NCBI GenBank assembly: GCA_963764315.1
Contig: CAVXSB010000009.1
Coordinates: 310,001 to 374,000, forward strand
DNA: 64,000 bases
Source of the DNA: DATLWN01 sp963764315
GTDB lineage: Bacteria > Pseudomonadota > Zetaproteobacteria > Mariprofundales > Mariprofundaceae
Reading direction: 5' to 3'
Positions 59,705 through 64,000 of the stretch are shown here, one piece after another. How positions within the stretch are numbered: position 1 is the first letter of the stretch; each line of letters opens with the position of its first letter. Below the pieces are notes generated by a model. It had not been told where the DNA came from, did no database searches, and saw only the letters and a program-made list of their open reading frames with translations. A program made the translations under genes and the position numbers.

Positions 59705-61177
59705 TCAGTCGCGTTTTTTGCGCCCCTTGCCTGGGGCATGACCGAACTGCTTCCGGCCCTGACCATGCCGGGGCGGACCGCCGTAGCGGCGGGGGCTGCC
59801 GCCCTTGCCCGGACGCGTCTGCAGCCGATCCATGGTGCGCTTCAGGCGCTCCCCGCGCAGGCCGATGGTTTCCGGCCCCTGCACCGGCTGCTTCTCCAGC
59901 AGCATCGACAGCAGCTTGTGCGCCAGGTGGGCGTGATCCATCTCTCCCACCAGTGCCTGCAGCAGCGCTGAGGCATCCTCGTTAAGCGGCTGGCGGCGGA
60001 TTGCCTCGGCCAGGCGTTCGGCCATCGAGACCTGCATCTCGGCGCGGGTCGGCACCAGCGACTGGATGATGGCCTTGCCGGTCTTGTGCTGGATGCGCTG
60101 GATCTCGCGCAGTTCCATCGGCGTCACCAGGGTCACGGCCATGCCCTTGCGGCCGGCGCGTCCCGTGCGGCCGATGCGGTGCACATAGCTCTCCGGGTTG
60201 AAGGCGATGTGGTAGTTGAATACGTGCGTGACGTCGGAGACATCCAGGCCGCGCGCTGCCACGTCGGTGGCGACGAGAATTTCGGCGCCCCGGCGGAAGG
60301 CAGCGATGGCCTTCTCGCGCTGACGCTGGTCCATGTCCCCGTGCAGGGCGAGTGCGGCATACCCTTGGGCCTGTAGCAGGGCGTTGACGCGGTCGACCTC
60401 GCTCTTGGTGCGGCAGAAGATGATGCTCTTCTCCGCCTCCAGACTGTCGATCAGGCGGATGGTGGCGTCGTCGCGCTCGGATTCCTCGATGACGTAGTAA
60501 TGCTGGGCGATGTCGGTATTCGTGGCTTCCTTGCTTTCGACGGTGACGGTCACCGGCTCGTGCAGGATGCGTTCGGCCAGCTGGCGGATAGCCCTGGGCA
60601 TCGTCGCCGAAAACAGCAGCGTCTGCCTGGACTTCGGCAGATACGAAAAAATCTCCTGGATGTCGTCGAGAAAGCCCATGTCCAGCATCTCGTCCGCCTC
60701 GTCGAGCACGACGATGGAGGGCTCGAAACGGCGCAGGCTGCCGCCCTTCAAAAGGTCCAGCAGGCGCCCCGGCGTGGCCACAACCACTTGCGCCCCGCGC
60801 TCGATATGTTCGATCTGGCGGCGGTAGGGTTGGCCGCCGTAGACGGTGGCGGTGTGCATGCGGGCATGTTTCCCCAGCCGGTGCAACTCGTCGCTGACCT
60901 GGGTGGCGAGCTCGCGCGTCGGGGTGATGACCAACAGTCCTACGCCCGGCTTGTGCGCGATGCGGCTCATCGCCGGCAGGCCGAAGGCGGCGGTCTTGCC
61001 GGTACCGGTGTGCGCCTGGCCGACCATGTCATGGCCGGCTAGCACCACCGGGATGGCCCTTGCCTGGATGGGGCTGGCAGCGCGGAAGCCGGCCTCGACG
61101 ACGCCGGCCAGGATGTCCGGGTGCAGGCCCAGCGCCTCGAAATCGTTGCTTTGCTCAGTGTTGGGTGCATCGGTCAT
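59705..61177 (-). CDS. DEAD-box RNA helicase
   Basis: 490 residues from the ATG complementary to 61175-61177, behind GAGGG. Motifs in order: Q-motif region, AHTGTGKT, PTREL, DEADEML, SAT, RGLD, and HRIGRTGRAGR. The C-terminus is Arg/Gly-rich, which favours RNA binding. Probably ribosome biogenesis, RNA decay or cold response. The exact subfamily (RhlE- or DeaD-like) is uncertain. Confidence 0.92.
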   Translation of the reverse strand: MTDAPNTEQSNDFEALGLHPDILAGVVEAGFRAASPIQARAIPVVLAGHDMVGQAHTGTGKTAAFGLPAMSRIAHKPGVGLLVITPTRELATQVSDELHRLGKHARMHTATVYGGQPYRRQIEHIERGAQVVVATPGRLLDLLKGGSLRRFEPSIVVLDEADEMLDMGFLDDIQEIFSYLPKSRQTLLFSATMPRAIRQLAERILHEPVTVTVESKEATNTDIAQHYYVIEESERDDATIRLIDSLEAEKSIIFCRTKSEVDRVNALLQAQGYAALALHGDMDQRQREKAIAAFRRGAEILVATDVAARGLDVSDVTHVFNYHIAFNPESYVHRIGRTGRAGRKGMAVTLVTPMELREIQRIQHKTGKAIIQSLVPTRAEMQVSMAERLAEAIRRQPLNEDASALLQALVGEMDHAHLAHKLLSMLLEKQPVQGPETIGLRGERLKRTMDRLQTRPGKGGSPRRYGGPPRHGQGRKQFGHAPGKGRKKRD

Positions 61178-61444
61178 GGGAAACCCTCGGTATGGATTTG
61201 CCGGAAAAGCGGATCGTATCAGCGAGGCGGTCTTCAAGCGGGGGCGCATGGTAGGCCGAATCGGCTTTTCGTTCCACGCATTCTTTGTTAAGGCTTGTTA
61301 ATACGAATTCCGATGTTGTCTCCTGCCGCCCCAAATGAAGCGACTCGGCGTTGCCCGGAATGCATTTGGGGCACAGTCCGTATCGATGCCATCGAAATTC
61401 GTGCGAACAGGCCCTAGCATGGCACGGTAGGTACCGGGAGGGGT

Positions 61445-62683
61445 ATGAAACGCACGACCGCTTGGGCGATGTACGACTGGGCCAATTCCGCCTACGCCAC
61501 CACCGTCATGGCCGGCTTCTTCCCGGTCTTCTTCAAACAGTATTGGGCCTCGGGGCTTCCCGTCAACGAGAGCACCTTCTGGCTGGGGGTGGCCAATTCG
61601 GTGGCGGCGGTGCTGATGGCGCTGGTGGCGCCGGTGCTCGGCGCCATCGCCGACCAGGGAGGGTTGAAGAAGCGCATTCTGTTGCAGTTCACAACCCTGG
61701 GCGTGGCCACCACGGCGGCCTTGTTCTGGGTGGGCCACGGCGAGTGGCAGTGGGCGGCGTGCATCTATGCGCTCAGCGCCCTGGGCTTCTCAGGCGCCAA
61801 CACCTTCTACGATGCGCTGCTGGTCGACGTGGCCGAGCACAAGCACCTGGACCGCGTGTCCTCGCTCGGCTACGGCCTTGGCTATATCGGCGGCGGCCTG
61901 TTGTTCGCCGTCAATGTGCTGATGACGCTGCACCCGCACTGGTTCGGGCTTGCCGGGAAGGCTGCGGCGGTGCGCTGGTCGTTCATGTCGGTGGCCATCT
62001 GGTGGGCGCTGTTCACCATCCCGATGTGGCGCTACGTGCACGAGCGAAACGAGGCCGAACGCGTGCATCTTGCCGCCAGCATCCGGGGCGGCTTTAAGCA
62101 GCTCGTCGCTTCCTTCCACCAGGTGCGCCGCTATCGCATGGCCTTCCTGTTCCTGCTCGGCTACTTCTTCTACATCGACGGTGTGGGCACCGTGGCGCAT
62201 ATGGCTGTCGACTACGGCCTGTCGCTGGGCTTTCACGCCAGCGTGCTGATGACGGCACTGCTGCTTACGCAGTTCGTGGCCTTCCCGGCCGCCATTGCGC
62301 TCGGCTATGTCGGCGAGCGCATCGGCACCCGCCCCACGATATTGTTCTGCATCGGCGGCTATGTGCTTGCCTGCATCTGGGGCTACCGCATGCAGGTGCC
62401 GACGGACTTCTACATGCTTGCCGGGCTCATCGGCCTGGTTATGGGCGGCGTGCAGGCGCTGTCGCGTTCGATGTTCGCACGCCTCATCCCGGAGGGCTGC
62501 GCCGGCGAGTTCTTCGGCTTCTACAATATGCTGGGCAAGTTCGCCGCCATCCTCGGCCCGGCGCTGATGGGCATCACCAGCTGGGCAACCGGCGATGTGC
62601 GCCTGTCCATCCTGTCCATCGTGCCGCTGTTCGCCATCGGCGCCATCTTGCTGCTGCGCGTCAAAGAGGAGCGGCCGGCCTAG
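61445..62683 (+). CDS. UMF1-family MFS transporter
   Basis: 412 residues behind GGGAGGGG. The start MKRTTAWAMYDWANSAYATT and the many membrane helices match the UMF1 (Atg22-like) group. Substrate unknown; amino acids or related metabolites are possible by family. Its stop overlaps the 3' end of the convergent SulP gene by four bases. Confidence 0.85.
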   Translation: MKRTTAWAMYDWANSAYATTVMAGFFPVFFKQYWASGLPVNESTFWLGVANSVAAVLMALVAPVLGAIADQGGLKKRILLQFTTLGVATTAALFWVGHGEWQWAACIYALSALGFSGANTFYDALLVDVAEHKHLDRVSSLGYGLGYIGGGLLFAVNVLMTLHPHWFGLAGKAAAVRWSFMSVAIWWALFTIPMWRYVHERNEAERVHLAASIRGGFKQLVASFHQVRRYRMAFLFLLGYFFYIDGVGTVAHMAVDYGLSLGFHASVLMTALLLTQFVAFPAAIALGYVGERIGTRPTILFCIGGYVLACIWGYRMQVPTDFYMLAGLIGLVMGGVQALSRSMFARLIPEGCAGEFFGFYNMLGKFAAILGPALMGITSWATGDVRLSILSIVPLFAIGAILLLRVKEERPA

Positions 62684-64000
62684 TCCAGGGCGGTGGCGGC
62701 CATTTGCAGGCTCTTGTCGATGTCCGCGGCGAAGGCGATCGCACCTTCCCTCGGCTCCACCCCCGATTTCTTCAGCTTGGCCGCGATCTGCGGTTTGAGG
62801 CCGTTGATGACGAGGGCGATACGCTTCTTGGCCAGATTGTCGATGATCGAGGTCAGGGCGACGATGCCCGTCATGTCCATCATCGGCACGTCGCTCATAT
62901 CCAGGATCACCACCCGGATGTCCGGGCGCAGGTTCAGGATGGTCTTCAGGGCGCGCTGGGCGGCGCCGAAGAACATCGGGCCGTTGATGTCGTAGATGGC
63001 TACGGCATCGGCATGCGCCGGATACTCACGCGCCCGGCCGCTGCCGCTCAGCTGTACCTCGGTCAGCTCCACCATGCGCTTGATGAACAGCATGGCGGCC
63101 AGGGCCATGCCGGCGGCGACGGCAATCTCCATATTGATCAGCACCGTCAGGCCGAAGCAGGTCAAGAGCACCAGCACGTCGTTGCGCGGCGCCGCCCTGA
63201 GGATATGCACGAAATGCTTCGCCTCGCTCATGTTCCTGGCCACGATCAAGAGGATCGCGCCCATCGAGGCCATCGGGATATAGGCGAGCAGCGGCGCGAT
63301 CAGCACGATGGCGGCGAGCACGAACAGCGCATGCACCACCGAGGCCAGCGGCGAGCTGCCGCCGGCACCGATATTGGTGACGGTGCGGGCGATGGCGGCG
63401 GTGGCCGGGATAGCGCTGAAGAACGGGGCGAGGATATTGCCGATGCCCAGGCCGATCAGCTCCCGATTCGGGTCGGTGGCATGCCCGGTCATGCCATCGG
63501 AAACGACGGTGCACAGCAACGACTCGATGGCGCCCAGCATGGCGATGGCGAAGGCGCTGCCCAGCAAACCATAAATGAGCGATGGGGACAGGCCGATGGC
63601 GTGCCCGTGCGCGTCGGGCAGGTCCCAGGGCCAGACGAAGGACAGCGGCATCGGCGGGATGCCGTCACCGCTCAATCCGTCGATATGGTAATGGAAGCTG
63701 GAGCCGATGGTGGCCACGTGGAAGCCGGGGATCAGCTGTGCACAGGCCCAGGCCACACCGGTGCCGAGCACCATTGCCACCAGGTGCGCCGGCACCCGCG
63801 TCTTCAGCCTGGGCCAGGCGATCAGGGCGGCCAGGGTGATGGCCGAGATCGACACCTCGTTCCACTGCGTACCGGGCAGGGCGCCGAAGATGGCGGCCAG
63901 GCGGTCGAGGTAATGCACGCCCGGGTGCGCCAGGTGCAGGCCGAGCAGGTTCGGGATCTGGAAGGTGCCGATGACGACGGCGATGCCGGCCGTGAAACCG
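62680..64000 (-). CDS. SulP-family anion permease with STAS domain, 5' end beyond the window
   Basis: The frame is open from 64000 down to 62680 and codes for at least 440 residues. GFTAGIAVVIG near the visible N-terminal end and several membrane helices are typical of SulP permeases. The C-terminal STAS domain follows (VVILDMSDVPMMDMTGIVAL). It could carry sulfate, bicarbonate or another anion. Bicarbonate uptake would fit the two RuBisCO loci, but this is inference. Confidence 0.88.
   Translation of the reverse strand, partial: GFTAGIAVVIGTFQIPNLLGLHLAHPGVHYLDRLAAIFGALPGTQWNEVSISAITLAALIAWPRLKTRVPAHLVAMVLGTGVAWACAQLIPGFHVATIGSSFHYHIDGLSGDGIPPMPLSFVWPWDLPDAHGHAIGLSPSLIYGLLGSAFAIAMLGAIESLLCTVVSDGMTGHATDPNRELIGLGIGNILAPFFSAIPATAAIARTVTNIGAGGSSPLASVVHALFVLAAIVLIAPLLAYIPMASMGAILLIVARNMSEAKHFVHILRAAPRNDVLVLLTCFGLTVLINMEIAVAAGMALAAMLFIKRMVELTEVQLSGSGRAREYPAHADAVAIYDINGPMFFGAAQRALKTILNLRPDIRVVILDMSDVPMMDMTGIVALTSIIDNLAKKRIALVINGLKPQIAAKLKKSGVEPREGAIAFAADIDKSLQMAATALD

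Overview
The window comes from a GC-rich chemolithoautotrophic proteobacterium (by eye about 60% GC), most likely a gamma-, beta- or acidithiobacillia-type sulfur or iron oxidiser. The evidence is two complete, separately regulated RuBisCO loci, many c-type cytochromes beside a ccoG-like gene, a BatA/BatB/BatD operon, SecB, BamE, HldD and NsrR. I cannot name the genus from sequence alone. No rRNA, tRNA, CRISPR array or intact insertion sequence was seen.

Layout. 1-8.5 kb: a respiratory block with a large membrane protein carrying a spermidine-synthase-like domain, a CcoG/FixG-like Fe-S protein, small membrane proteins, two monoheme cytochromes c, a short heme-copper-oxidase-subunit-I-like protein, a 45-residue one-helix protein and a diheme cytochrome c4 that ends at a strong terminator. 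9-11.4 kb: secB and two membrane proteins. 11.5-18.6 kb: a tightly overlapping MoxR/DUF58/DUF4381/BatA/BatB/TPR/BatD operon. 18.6-21 kb: nsrR divergent from two truncated hemoglobins and a ferredoxin-type reductase, with a promoter whose -10 lies inside an NsrR-like palindrome, so this is a self-contained nitric-oxide response unit. 21-28.2 kb: a frameshifted phosphoglycerate mutase gene, a duplicated 83-residue membrane protein, a P2-type cation ATPase, and three small exported paralogues that repeat promoter and hairpin as well as coding sequence. 28.2-33 kb: a PfkB-family kinase with PmbA/TldD, a DUF2007 protein and an EI24 protein.

33-47.8 kb is the metabolic centre. A LysR regulator diverges from form I cbbL-cbbS-cbbQ-cbbO. 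A second LysR regulator diverges from form II cbbM-cbbQ-cbbO, whose cbbQ carries a one-base frameshift near its 3' end. Between the loci lie strong inverted repeats and a YceH/Fic segment bracketed by an imperfect direct repeat of about 50 bases. Downstream is a type III glutamine synthetase with a well-spaced sigma-54-type promoter. 50-64 kb is mixed housekeeping: a methyltransferase, a hybrid histidine kinase, an hldD-bamE operon, an ArsS-like radical SAM protein, an ECF sigma/anti-sigma pair, an HDOD protein, an MBL-fold hydrolase, a DEAD-box helicase, a UMF1-type MFS transporter and a SulP permease cut by the window edge.

How it fits together: the two RuBisCO enzymes, each with its own CbbR and CbbQ/CbbO activase, suggest carbon fixation adapted to different CO2 and O2 conditions. 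The cytochromes would feed electrons to a terminal oxidase encoded off the left edge. The NsrR-hemoglobin unit would protect that heme-rich chain from nitric oxide. The most noteworthy signals are the NO-response operon, a possible attenuator between cbbS and cbbQ, the triplicated exported-protein cassettes, the repeat-bracketed Fic segment, and single-base frameshifts in gpmI and the second cbbQ.
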